Shown here: positions 47,781 through 60,419 of the stretch, one piece after another | Position numbering within the stretch: the stretch's first letter is position 1 | Layout: every line of letters starts with the position of its first letter | NCBI GenBank assembly: GCA_021234155.1 | Contig: JAJEKV010000027.1 | Coordinates: 9,275,448 to 9,339,447, forward strand | Length of the DNA: 64,000 bases | Reading direction: 5' to 3' | Source: Isoetes taiwanensis | Taxonomy: Eukaryota > Streptophyta > Lycopodiopsida > Isoetales > Isoetaceae | Made by a program: the position numbers and the translations under genes | Notes under the pieces: model-generated | The model's input: only the letters and a program-made list of their open reading frames with translations | Told to the model about the DNA's origin: nothing | Databases searched by the model: none

Positions 47781-48205
47781 TCTTGCCAATGCTACATATT
47801 CTACATGAGGTGTGCCCTAGACTACCTCGCCATCTATCCGCCCATCTTATGGTCCGCATTCATATGTTGAGGCCCCTCATTTCGATATGGTCACTTATGA
47901 TTGGGGCGCTTATGATTTTCTTTGAATACTAAAATGCAAAGTTCGCTTCTAAGGTTTTGAAATATGCAATAAGGAAGACACTAACCTCTATCAAAAAGAA
48001 TCTCAATATCCTAACGTAATGCTTTAACCAATGCAAAGAACCTAACGTATTTATTTTTTCATTAAATCTATGTTTTTTTTTTTTTTTTTGTAACAGACCC
48101 CATTGAATTGTTTCTCCTGGTAGGGTTTAGTAGTTTCAAGAATGGTGATTTATGCATCCATATCAAATCTCCTTGGAACCCTTCATATTGTGCTACATAT
48201 TCACA
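47780..48205 (-). mobile_element. SINE-like repeat family, copy 2
   Basis: Collinear with 34825-35290 at moderate identity. The shared ctttaaccaatgcaa block (minus: ttgcattggttaaag) and a degraded box B-like gaggttagtg are at 48030-47965. A run of 17 Ts at 48073-48089 corresponds to the T-run in copy 1. It lies just upstream of the MKK3-type gene. Confidence 0.6.
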
Positions 48206-50714
48206 ACTAACATTGTATCAAGAAACTAAAAATTAATTTTATGAAACTAACAATTATTTTCAAACTAACATGATGTCTCTAAATATATGAAATTTAACTT
48301 CACAATAAGGATTAGGATGTAAACATATTGATGTCATCAAAATTATAGCCCATACAAATTACTATGAGAAAGCAGCCCACCAAGATTGAAACCTGGACGC
48401 CTGGAGGGTGAGAGGGGGTAAGGGCATGAAAGACTTTAACACTAGGAAAGTTTCAACCCGTATGGGTTCCCATTCCTTCTTTGTATTAGGAACTAATTCT
48501 TCAGTATACTTTGCGAGATTTAAATATGAAAACACTTGAATTGCAAAATTAACTCAAAGTTATACCCACCTATCTGTATAAAAATAAATCTTTTTACGAA
48601 GGTTTAGCACAATAGCATCTTTTAAATAATTCGGAATTGATGGTTTTACCATGCTACGGACCATGACACCACATATGGAATACAAATTTCAAAGAGAGGC
48701 AATATTTTCCTCGAATATAAACTGCTATAAATACCAATATTTTTCAAATGAATATGACTATGTCGTTTACGTATCTTTCAAGATCTAGTATGATTTTGCA
48801 ACAGAAGCTTTTGAGCAATCAAAATGTGCCATACCAAATTTTTATAGCGTATCCTAAGGACCCGTCATCCTATTATTCAAAATGAAAGTACTAAGGTGGT
48901 TATTATTTTTCAACAGTATATCAAGTTTTAGCCTGCCTTTCTAAATGCAATTTGATTTCTTCAAAAGATGGAGTAACAATGACTTAATCCCTTTGGGACC
49001 TAAATGGGTCCATAAAGAAATTTTGAACTTCAAACTTTTTATGAAATATTTTAAAAGCTTCCTATGCTTTTTCTATGACTTCTTTGATAGATTTCTCATC
49101 CGCGAAGCCACATAAAGTATTGAAATTCCTGCAGCAAAAATCAAATTTGCAAAATAATAAGAGGATATGTTAAATACTTCAGAATAAACTTGACCTCTCA
49201 GATTGGGACTCTATATGTCAGGCTTCGATAATAGAAGTTTCTATATTTGCATATTTTTTCCTTATATTTACACTCATGCATACAAATCGGCTCATCTGAA
49301 GCTAGAATAGAAGATTGGTGCATATAAATGGACCTTATTCCAATTCATCAAGAGACAACACTAGGATTAAAGAAGGAGCCAAACGAGAGGTGATGATAGC
49401 CCTATACTTGTTCTCTTGTTCCCCAATAGACCGCGAAAAGCTCATGCACGCAATGCGAGACAAATTATTAGGTTGATGAAATTATCAGCTGAAGTTGATA
49501 TGAGGTGCAGGATATAACCTCGCTATTTTCCGTAGTTTGCGCTGTTGGGATTGCACCGACAATCATCTTAATCACAAAATCTAGCATTTTATCCGTAATT
49601 AAACGCAGCTACCATAGGCTTTGATCTATGCAGGAAAGTGATGGAGAATTCTTCGCTCCTTGTCCTTCTCCCTAGAGTAACATGACTTATTCAAGGTGAA
49701 TGCTTCTGCCTTTGAAACCGCTCATAGAAATCCATGCTTCGGGACAGGCCATCGGTTTCATAAAAAATCCCATTTATCCGCTTCTTTGTTGTATTTTGGG
49801 TTCCCACTGCCAAAATCTTATTTTGTTTCCTAATCTTCATCTTCCTTCTTACAATGAGATATAAGCAAACCACTCACAAAATGATAGGCCTCCGGCCAGA
49901 AAGGTCTTAATTGAACTGAGACAACGAAGTCTTTTGACCCAAGAAAAAGCCGAGATTGAAAGCTACCTTTCAAATTGGAAGAAAGCATATGTCATATGGG
50001 CGTAAGATGTGAGATTTAACCATTGCCTTCACGTAATTAGGAGGATCAATAAAATGTCAGTAAAACCAGAAAAAGGATATAAAAGAAGAAGTACGTCCAG
50101 CCTTTCAACAACAGAATTCAAAGATTGGAAAGATGTATTGATGGATTGTACAATGACAGACATGGTATGGAATGGTCTAGAAAAATCCAGGACTGGTTAT
50201 CGACATCATAGTGACGCAAAATCGTATAATTTTGAAGGAGGACGCTCAGCCAAGTAATTAGGCTCTTTAAGAAATCTGCCACTAAGCTCTTTCAGTACTT
50301 GTTAAAATCTAGTAGAGGATCTAAACTTAATATGGAATGGAAATCTAAAGCCACCTTCCAATTGGCCCTGGAGTTTGGGAAAGCGTTATGTAACAAGAGT
50401 TTGAGCATGCAAAATTTAGTAAGATACTATCTCGCCAGATTCAAGCATAAAACCTCATGGGTGTTGAAGTTAACGAATGCAATGTTCACAAATTGGAGTT
50501 AAACGTGCCACAAAGTATCACTAGTGACTCAAATGGATATTTTAACCTCACAAGGAAGCAAAAAGAACTCCTAACCAACTCCATCTTATCCTTTTTATTA
50601 AACCTTTGATGGTTAGTACAATTAACTTATCATGAAATATCATCCAGATCGGACAACAGAAAGTGCCCTTGTGAAACACATCAACAACGAGAAGTTTTTG
50701 GGGATAATTTCTCA
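48206..50714. other. No gene recognised
   Basis: AT-rich intergenic sequence. Short frames at 49691-49873 (minus) and 50009-50502 (plus) show no motif. A Ser/Thr/Lys-rich segment at 50060-50250 reads KPEKGYKRRSTSSLS, possibly chance. Confidence 0.5.
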
Positions 50715-51265
50715 GGATCTCGACTCTATACACGTTCCCATCGTGATAAAACATGAAATCCTCCTTCCGCACTACATCGAGAAAAGGTCTCCATCTACCT
50801 CCACCACCTGATGTCAAATGTCTTCGAAAGTAGCTACACCAGGTGTCATTCATCCATGCCTTGTATGGAGTCCTAGATCGCTGAAGTTGGGTGCTACATT
50901 CAAATAATATACTACCTTCGGGCAAGTGGACCATCCATCATCAATACAAATAATATCTCATCAATAAATATAAATATATGCAATGCATCAATTTGGGACT
51001 CCTAACCCAAAAAGTCCGCATCTAAGAATCAAGGTTGGCGGTCAAGGCCTGACATAAATGCAAAATGCTGAAACACACTTTTGGCAGAGAAAGGCTTAAC
51101 GCCGCGACGGTTATAGCCTTCTGAGAGTGCAATCTCATGGATTCATCCTATAAGAATACCCGTTGCTATCTCCCGCCCGATGAATAGAATAGAAGGCTTT
51201 TAAAGGTAGTAGAAATAAATTCACTCCTGCACATGATATTGACTAACCACTGGTCTATTTAAATT
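50715..51265 (-). mobile_element. Inverted, diverged LTR fragment, same family as 35542-37168
   Basis: The minus strand from 51265 down matches 36390-37165: gagtgaatt.atttc, ggatgaatccatgagattgc, ggctataacc, agtcccaaattgatgcattg, atgatggatgg.ccac, ctaggactcc and gaccttttctcgatg. The internal 36561-36708 tandem unit is missing or reduced here. No primer site or internal region is attached. An open frame of 128 codons crosses it but is probably chance. Confidence 0.7.
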
Positions 51266-51990
51266 GATTTATGTCGATTTTGGACCATTTTCAAGACCTA
51301 AACTTTTTCCAAAGTTAGTAAATTTGCATCGAAAGAATGTGACTTTTTATGACAAAGACAACATGATTGCATTAAAATTAAAATATTTTCACATATGCAT
51401 GTCGAAGTTACATATTGCTACAATTATTTCGTAAGGACCCTAGAGATATCATAGCTTTTTCCTCACTTCCACAGTATTGTAACCCTAGCAAATTTTGCCC
51501 GATGACCTTTGGGGTCCATGAAAATAAAATAAGATCTAACTCAACCCAATCATCCCTTCAATAGGGTTTCTTCCATCTCTTGTCCAACAAATTTCTATAC
51601 CTTTCTTCCTCTCAAGCATCGTGATTAACGGTGTAATCGACACCACCACTCCACAATTTAACTTTGTTCATTATGGGTCACCTACTTTCTTTGCAAAACC
51701 CTAAGATGGTGTAACCCATCCACACATGGTATATTCCTTTAAGGCCTGGTACTATAAGTGCAAATTGATGGCAAAGCAAGTCATCTTTGGGATCATAATC
51801 CTCCAAACCGAGATATTTAGGGCCTTCCTTTCCTAGGACCAACATATAGTTTTTTCAAAGCAGCCTAGAGGAACCATCGACTTCATAATACTACTAACCA
51901 CATCATCAAACTTCCTGTGTGTGTTATCAAGTCTCTCCACCTAGTCTTAGGTAGCCATCCATCTTTCGCCGCCATCGTAGGATGTCTACT
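51266..51990. other. No gene recognised
   Basis: AT-rich spacer between the LTR fragment and the DUF7869-type remnant. Nothing supportable on either strand. Confidence 0.5.
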
Positions 51991-52019
51991 TGTCCTAATA
52001 ATCCATGTACATGTCCACA

Positions 52020-53330
52020 ATCTATCAATGCAAGGTTGGTATCATCTGGGTTGTTTTTCCAATACCGACGATTCCTCGTAATGCCGGCCCAATGTGCTTT
52101 GCAATGAATCCACCTCTCGCAAAAGGCTTAAGAGCTTTTTGGTTTGATCCCTTTGAATCTTTAGATTTACCATTTTTATCTTCGCGCCATATAGGTACTT
52201 CCTCATCCTGCCTCCATTTATCATCCAAGGTTTCATCTTCCATTGCATTATTGGCTTATTTCCCATGACCCGTAAAGTGCATATCTAAGAGGTCTAGATT
52301 GGACTTCCTTCCATATCAAGAAAGCATAACCTTCTCGCATAAAATTCTTTTCAATCGCACCTCTTGGTATGATCAACCCTATAGGAGAAGGTGAAATGCA
52401 TTCACTAAGAACTTCCATTAGTCTAGGAAGATTGTCACGCTTTGAGATTTCAATCACAGCAAGACTATACTTCCCAAACAATGCATCCACATCCTCATGA
52501 GTATGTCCAGGCATTAAGAACCCTAAATTCACTTTTCAAAGACACCTACAAAATGCTAAATAAGATAGGAATGAGAACATAAACCTCGTTTTTATTCTCG
52601 GCCCAAAGACAATTGCTTGGAGGAGGAACCTTGGTGGTAGATCTCTAGGTTGGGACGGTAGAACTTGAGGGCTCCAAATACGTTCAAGCACCTGACTTCC
52701 TAAACCTTGCCTTGTAGTAAACTTCTCTTTAATTATTAGGCTTTCTATCCAACAATGCACCAAGAGTGGTTGGCTACCACCTCCGTGGTTGTGGAGGTCA
52801 CCGTATCAACTACACTCTCATAGTTCCTGCCAAGCACCTCATCACACTTCCAATATGAAAATCGGGACCATCACTCCACAATTGCAACCAAAATGCCATA
52901 ATAAATTGGCACCCAGCCATGCACTATTGCAATTTGGTCGAGAGACTTGCAAAGGATAAGCTCTATTGATTTGCTTGTGTATGTAACTATATCGTGGGCA
53001 AACAAGTCTTCTTGATCCATCTTGTCATGTATAATACAAAACATAGTTATTGGGTTCCAAACATGATAATGTTCTCCACATCCAATAAGTGGATTCTACA
53101 TGATAGTTGGTATGTCATGTGATCTTTCATTTGCTCCCTTTATCAGCCCCTTTGGCTTGGTTGTTGGTCTTATCCAGAATCTCTTTCAACTTAGCACACA
53201 AGTTACACTTGCAAAGTTGTTCATGTTCCATGTATGACATGCTTGAAGTGCTTGTCTCCAGTCTACCCACTGGCGGGTTGAGATATTGCGTGCACCGTAG
53301 TTCCCTAAGCAAAAGCATTCACTTCCTCCA
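52020..53330 (-). pseudogene. DUF7869-type protein remnant (transposase-associated family)
   Basis: Minus strand, in order: a Cys-pair segment reading EQLCKCNLCAKLKEILDKTN (about 53230-53170), like the KC-x2-C-x3-LK block that precedes DUF7869; then NCLWAENKNEVYVLIPILF near 52600-52545, like the D-N-C-x2-E-N-K-N-x-Y block; then GFLMPGHTHEDVDALFGKYS at 52523-52464, the hallmark GHTHED-D motif; then WRQDEEVPIWRED near 52210-52170. Frames change between blocks and stops are present. DUF7869 proteins are widespread, often repeated and probably element-encoded, with an RNase H-like fold suspected; that role is family knowledge, not visible here. No terminal repeats were found. Confidence 0.7.
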
Positions 53331-54930
53331 ATATGCTCTTCCAGTACAATGGGATGGCACCTCTCAACAACTATTTTTCCTCGCTGATCTTTCCTACTTT
53401 TATGTGGCATATTCTCGCATTGAATTCAACATATTTTTCAAAACCTCCCAGCAGCCCAGATCCTAGAAGTTGGCCTCAACATGCCATTATTTCCAAGTAA
53501 TGCAATTTTACTCCCCTTTACATGACTTGCTTGCCAATTTGCCAAGATGACGAAATTGGAATGCCATGAATATGTATCCATGCAACTTTTACATATCCAT
53601 GTCCCTAGCAAAGGGTATTTTTTTTCTTTGAAAATTTTTCATCTTGAAGTGCAGGCTCATGAATGGAGTATGTAAGTCCTCCTCTCATCACAAGTATACT
53701 TTTGAAGGTGGCTCTTACTTCCACCAATTCATCAATTCAAACTTCAACACAATTAGCCTAACAAAATTCCATTCCCCTTACCCGAGCTGAACAATCACTA
53801 CTTGACTTGACCTCTTTTGCTAGGATAATGTTTCACCACCGAAAGCCCTTTCAAAAATGTGGTCCGGCAGCCTACTGGAGGTGCATTAAGAAAAATTAGT
53901 GTCATCCACAACCTCCTGCCTCCCGTAAAGGAATTTATAAACTCAATGCAGGCTATAGGCCATGGCATGATGCATGGAACCTCCTCCAATTGTTTAACAA
54001 GGCAAAGGTAATCCCGTGATTTGACCCTTTTTCCTTCCATTTTTTCTTCTAAACTTGTTATGGCTACACCCACTTTTATCCCTCTCCTAACCTTTCATCA
54101 TTGGATACTTTGGATAGGATCAAGTATGATAGTTAGTACTAGCTCCTTTATTGCATTGGTGCACTTTCACCTTCTTATTCTTCCAATCCAACCTATCAGA
54201 GGGATAATGGCTTAGTAGATCTCAAATTTCAACACCCTTTTGGTGCGGTCCACACCATTCACCTACAAGAACAATGTTTACAATGGGGTAAATAAATGTG
54301 ATAAGAACATGTGGTAAACAATGTTGAAACATGTTGGGGGGACAGTATTACATTTTTACCCTTTTTTTAGGGATCCACATAAGTCACCCATATAAAAGTT
54401 AAATGTCTTAATATTTTTTCTAAAAAGGACAAAGTAAATTTGAGAATAGATTAAAAGAACTTTAAAAAATAAATCAAAACCATTAAATGGACAAAATATG
54501 CCAAATGCAGCCAAAAATAGGGTTGCTTATAGCTAGGTGCAGTAATTATGCAAAATTAATGATAACATAGGGTGTATGTTAGTAGTATTAATGAAAGTAT
54601 TGGTCAGAATTTAGATAGGCCAAAAGTAGGTTGTAAGTATAGCAATGGGTCTAGGTAATTATACAAAAATTAATGACAACATAGGTTTGGCATAGCTCAC
54701 ATGTGGGTAATGCCATAGAGAATTAATGATAACCTAGTGCGTAATTAATCTAATAGATATGATTAGTATATGATATGATGGATATAATTCAGATATGATG
54801 TGATGGAATCATAATTACAACCCCATACGTAAACCTTGCATGTAACTACTATATCTTGTATGAAACCTCCATTCCTTCAACCAACTTATCATCCTTTTTT
54901 TTCTGTAGCCATTTTATCTTCCATACCATG
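53331..54930. other. No gene recognised; possible upstream part of DUF7869-type remnant
   Basis: 53798-54073 (minus) is open and reads PWPIACIEFINSFTGGRRLW; it may be an upstream exon or piece of the DUF7869-type unit, but nothing confirms this. At 54550-54740 an aattaatgataacatagg motif recurs three times. Confidence 0.3.
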
Positions 54931-55530
54931 GTGAGCTATGTCGGGCCGGTTCCAGTCTATCCCATTCTTGACCACCTCCTAGAGGCGAAGAGGGAGATCG
55001 AACCGATCAAGAAATCCATTCCCATCCATGCCGCAGATACTGCTTCCTCCTTCCCACCACAACCGGAGCACTATGAGAGTTGTTTCTTCAGGTAAGTTTC
55101 ACTTCCTGGAAGGAGTATCTCAAAGACAAGCACTAGCAGAAGCCCTCGAAGTCCCCCCATTACACCACGATTCATGAAGAGATGGAGAAGGAGGTTGAAA
55201 AGAAGAAGAAATGGAGGAAGGCATGAGAGGCGAAGAGTTGGACCTAAGAGAAGAAGCACATTTTAATGGACGCCCTCTCCTCCCTGGATGATGAATTTAT
55301 CAAGTAAGCCATTCTTGAAGAGATGGCGATGAAAACTGTGAGGAAGAAGAGGAGGAGGTAGAGGAGGTAGATTTTTGATTTTTGTTTGTTTTGTTATTTA
55401 GTTTTTGTTAAGAAAAGAGAGTCATCTCCCAAAAAAGGCTAAGATGATGATTATGAATGGAGTTTGGCATCCCTTAAACCGCTTAGAACCTTTGTAATTT
55501 TGTAACACGAGCTGGGCAACTCTAATAAAA
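54931..55530 (+). CDS. Small unidentified Lys-rich gene or retrocopy, frame-broken
   Basis: ATG 54931 gives 53 codons (MVSYVGPVPVYPILDHLLEA, then PQPEHYESCFFR) ending at cttcaggtaagt. The +1 frame continues as SFTSWKEYLKDKH, HYTTIHEEMEKEVEKKKKW and MDALSSLDDEFIK to a basic tail VRKKRRR. In that frame four codons are stops: TAG at 55126-55128 and the TGA, TAA and TAA in 55215-55305. At least the TAG, and the TAA after WT, sit where CAG or TGG-like codons would read through. The aggtaagt could be a splice donor, or a CAG indel in an intronless retrocopy. ctaataaaag near 55522 could be a poly(A) signal. Family not recognised. Confidence 0.4.
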
Positions 55531-56931
55531 GGCCTTTATAAAAATTTCAATGGCATAAGGATTTAATGATTGCAATATGTTTCTTTAGTGTCAACTCTAA
55601 CTTTGAAAGCATAACCGCATTTCTTCTCGTAAGTTGTTTTGAATTATGGCTCTTTTCATTTCTAATTTTGAGAGATGAAGCGAGACGACGCCTGATATGT
55701 TTGTGTGCAAAATGTTTAAATTGCTTCAAGCGTTAACAATACACGCCTACAAATGGAATCGCATTAGAATTATGGAGTTCACGCCAGGCGGTATTGGACC
55801 TCACAGATAATGTGTAAACATTTTTGCACAATAAACATATTTCGTTACCAAGATTTCACTCACTTCAACTTCTCATATTTAAAATATACAAATGATGCCT
55901 TCTAAAGAAATTAATGCGATGATGAATTGCATATGAATCCACCGGCCGTATCTTAATATTTCCTAACAAAGACCCTCGCCATTTTTTTATGCATTAAATG
56001 AGTTTACAATTCATAAGACTTCAAGCAATGCCAAGATCAGCTTTAAATTACAAAATGAATGGTATTCGCCATGAAGCTGAAATCACTAATTTGTTTTTTC
56101 TCTAACTTACAGATTTATGAATTCGCCTCATGCCGCATTCAATCAACATACGCCCGCCAGATTCAACTGGGGTTCCTCCTGTACAAGATAGGCCATAACA
56201 AGTATAGAAGGCTTATTCAATGAGTTGTGTCATGCTCCGAGGGGCTTGAAATTTAGAATGCCCACCGAGAATGAGAGCTGCGCACCCATTTTGGGTAATA
56301 TCCCATTTTGGGTATCTTGTTATTTGAGACTATTGTGCCAAAGATTTGAGACTACCGAGGAACAACACACTGCATGTAATTAAACAATGTAAAAGAGTAC
56401 AGTGTTTTTAAATTCCTAAATGGGTCGGGTCTCTGCAGCCTTATAGTTTTGAAATTTTGAATGAATGGTCTCGTGTGCAAGCATTTTAATTTCATACATA
56501 CATAGAATCACCTTGTGCATTCTAGTGTAAAAATCTTAGTATAAGCATTCAATCTACTTTTCTCATGTATCTTCCTCTATGCCTCCAAAATGAAACCACC
56601 CCGTTGTTTTGGCCATCGCCATGCAAACAAAGGTTCCGGCGTTACCCACCGTTCCATCAAGATGCCATCCGTAATGCTTCGCCGCTGAAATGGCAATCGA
56701 TTACTGTAATCACATGATCATTTCAAGAGGTCCCATGGCGCATTGCTTCCTGCCCATCGATTCTATCATCTTGCAATTTCCCACCTCCTCTTCAAATTCA
56801 ATACGGCCGCTGATGTAACATTCTTTCTCCACCGTCACAATGTCGCAAGATCATGGGATTAATTTGGAGCTTGGGATTCGAAGAGCACATGAACTTATAT
56901 GAAGGCGCTTTCGGACATCGCCAGCGCGCTG
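55531..56931. other. No gene recognised
   Basis: AT-rich spacer up to the left edge of duplicated block 2. Short frames only. The last 40 bp (gcgctttcggacatcgccag) are unrelated to the corresponding flank of block 1, which fixes the left breakpoint of the duplication. Confidence 0.5.
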
Positions 56932-57588
56932 CAAAATACTATATAAGATTTCAAGCTGAATACTATATGGTGTTGATTTCGTACGTACTATATGGTATGG
57001 ATAGCAGAAATGTTGCTCAATTTTATAACTTGAAATTTTATGTGAATTAATATAGCAGAATTATACCTTTAACTTCTATATGCCACATATTGCAATTAAC
57101 TCGTACAAACTTGATGATGTGTGCTTTAGATGCTGTTGAAGACTTTGGTCAAATTCGTTTGGCACTTATTATTTTTATCTATTTATTATGTGTGACATTA
57201 CAAATATTATGAGAAGAACATTACACATGTTTTCCAAGTTATGTATACATTCCGTGAGTCTGAGACACGTAGTAGCATATCGGTGTAAAAATTTTGCATT
57301 TTACTTTTAAGAATGCCACGCTATATTGGCAATTCAGTCAGATATGTGAAGTGGTGGATGAAAATAACATGGTGTTATTAATATTTGGTTGATCCTCGAA
57401 TATCCAAAGTAAATGGTCTATTAGAATACAAATCCATCATTCAGATTTCCAAAGGACACATTGCCATATGGTAAATTCTTATGGATGTATCCTATCTCAA
57501 GAAGTGAGTAGTTGATAAACATCAAGGTGTACCAAGTGAAAACGACAATGTCATTCCACCTGCCGTCATTTGCAATCGATCAACAGGT

Positions 57589-57740
57589 AAAATTGCCGGG
57601 CGCCCCCATTTACCATGATGTATGGGGCGTGGCCATTGGGACCCCATTCGTGTGGAACGAGCCGGGAGGGGTCACCAGAATGGCACCGAATGGGGAACCA
57701 ATGGCCATGCCCCACAACATAGAAATGGGGAGCAAATTTT
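57589..57740 (+). mobile_element. Foldback element / MITE-like hairpin (copy in block 2)
   Basis: Same two arms as 24181-24339: cccccatttaccatgatgta and gggcgtggccattgggaccc at the left; ggggaaccaatggccatgcc and acaacatagaaatggggagc at the right. The loop differs from block 1 at several CAG/CTG positions. The gcttgatggc triple repeat follows at 57806-57833. Confidence 0.7.
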
Positions 57741-60419
57741 CCCCTCCCCTTTCCAGTGGAGGTTCTCCGATGGCAAAGGGGGTCTACGGGTGGGGTGGGC
57801 AGCCCTTGATGGCGCTTGATGGCGCTTGATGGCGCCCCTCAGCCCTTAGAGCTCGGTGGCTATGGCACTCAACCATTTGGTATTTGCCACAGATTTTCCA
57901 AGACCGATGCACCCTATTCTTCAGTTTTTATTGTTTCTATGGTGCTTGCCTTATTTTTCAATCTCTTTTGGTTTTTGCTTACAAAGTATTGAGTTTGCAT
58001 GGCAAATAGCGCTTTTTTCCTGTAAGGATGCTTTGAGACCCATTTCTTCTAGGGTAGCGGTCGGAAGCTTAGGATATGTTTCAAAGGCTCGTCTTGTGCT
58101 ATTATTTCTTGCATGCAGGTAGTGGTGCTATATTTTCGCTCCATTATTATTTCATGACCCCCATTTCCATGTTGTGGGGGGCCAAAACAGGGGTCAATGA
58201 TTCTAGGACCCCGCCTCCTCGCCCCACCGTCGCCGCTTTCCCCTTTGGTCCAGAATAAACCCGTTTCTCTAATTAAGTTTTGCCCCTATATCCGAAAGCC
58301 CTAGACACAATGAAATCATAACATATGTCCCCAAATGCAGCCACAAACGCGAGCCATAGCCATTATATAAACATACATGTAGCCACAAGTTCCGGCCTCA
58401 AATGCTATATTACTTGCTTCATATGAATATGGCTATGAACATTCTTGAAGATATTTGAGTCATGAACATACATGCTTGACAAACCTTTTACTCTTATAAT
58501 TTCCATCAACACGAATTGCCACCTCATAGAATCAAATCCATAAGAAACAAAATGTGCGGTTGGAATCAAGCTAACAGAAGCACAAATCTTGGTGCCCGAA
58601 GGCCACGCGATAAATTCTTGTAGAGATTAATCTAGTACAAATTTTCTAACCGCCTTTGTTATTGTAGATATATGTGCTAGATATACATCCTTATGCTCTC
58701 AAGGATAACCGTAGGCCGCATATGATGGACGGGTTATTATTGGGGATGTGAGTTTATTGGCTTTGCTTGGACATAATATACAAACTTTTACTAATATATT
58801 TTATGTTGTCATATATATGTGAAGGTTGTCTTATTTTCGTATGTGATAATTGGGCGATTTTAACCTTGTTCATGGAACTTTTCCTCGTGACCATCATTGG
58901 TCTTCACTTCCATTGCTCGCATTTTGTGTCATGCATGGTAGTTATTTTCTTATGTTACTTATTATCCAGTGCTTCGGTTATTTGCAATGCTAATTCATTT
59001 TCCCTCATCTTATGAATGCCCTTATTAAAAGTTTTTTCACAAAAATAGAAATGGAGGTAATTGAGTAGGGATAAAATAATGGCCAACTTATTTCTTAGGA
59101 CTCCAGCCACATGGTGGACATGAGTACGTCATCTTTGCATAAGCTACCTACTTTCTATTCGCAAGTATTGCGCCTTTACTTATAGATCTAATGGCTACTT
59201 CAGTCCCAGTAAAACATAGAATTGCACTGACAATGTATAGAGATTTTAAGCTTGCCTTTTCTATTATTTCTGCTAAAAATACCTCTTCCTCTAACAACAC
59301 ATGCTTCAGAGATCACAAGACAGATTGCTATAGGTCTGGCATTAAGAAAACGACACCCTATGTTCATAGTACTTACACGGCTTCACACAAAACAAAAAAC
59401 ACCTAGCAAGGGCAACCCCTCGTGCGCAGCACCTTGTTTTTTTCAAAATTTTGGTTGAAGGAAAACAAAGAAGAAAAAGATAGAAAAAGGGGAAGGGCTT
59501 ATCTGAGTCCGAAAACCATTGTTGTTTCAAGCTTGTAAGCCTTTTCTCTATTCTTTGGATGAAGAAGAGGAACTTCTAAATCATGCATAATGCCCGGCAA
59601 AGCGCATCTATGTTACGATTTGGAGATAAAAGGAAAAATAACTTGAAAGGAAAAATAGAACTGGGAGATGCCCTGGGGGGAGGGTGGTCATTGATCTAGG
59701 AAATTCAAACATTGCACTTATTGCCACTCCAAATCAATCAACTTTTTATGTACCATATTCCAAAATAAGCTTATCTTTCCCTTCTATAATAAGTTCTAGT
59801 CCTACAACAAAAATGCAACCATCATACCTGGATTCAGAAATCGGTTGAAAAATACAATCGAGGATCCACAACTCTATATTTGGGCAAAGCAAGCATCGGG
59901 TTTTAATTTCGGTGAATTTTTCCTCTTTGTGACAATATTAAGCAAAAGAAAGCATAAGCTGGTTATGAATCCAGCAAAAGAAAACATGAATGGCAAAATA
60001 GAGATATCTAGGAAGAAAAAAACTTCCATTGATGGAGAATAATCTTAAAAAAATCAACAATTTTTTGGAAGATTGATCTAAATCTAACTAGTAGGAGGAG
60101 TCTACAAAAATTTACCCTAGAGTGTAATTTCGGATTTGCCATACCCAAAACTCAAACAACAGGAGATAGACATGCAAAGAAATGAAGCTCGCCTCAAATC
60201 TTAGTCGCTTTATAGCTCCAGTGGTAGTAGAATAAAGCTACCACGCTATAGCTTCTTAGAAAAATCCATATCTCCTAAAAAAAACCCATAACATCGTATT
60301 CATAAACTACATTTCCTAGAAAAAAACTATAGCATCTTATTCATAAACTATACCTCCACATTATCATGTGTAATTTTTTTCGACATATTCCAAAAAACAA
60401 CAGGCGGTTTTTGTTTCCT

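Noticed and set aside
50548-50934. 128-codon minus-strand frame with WRPFLDVVRKEDFMF.
   Set aside because: It aligns with the non-coding LTR end at 37000-37165, so the frame is probably incidental.
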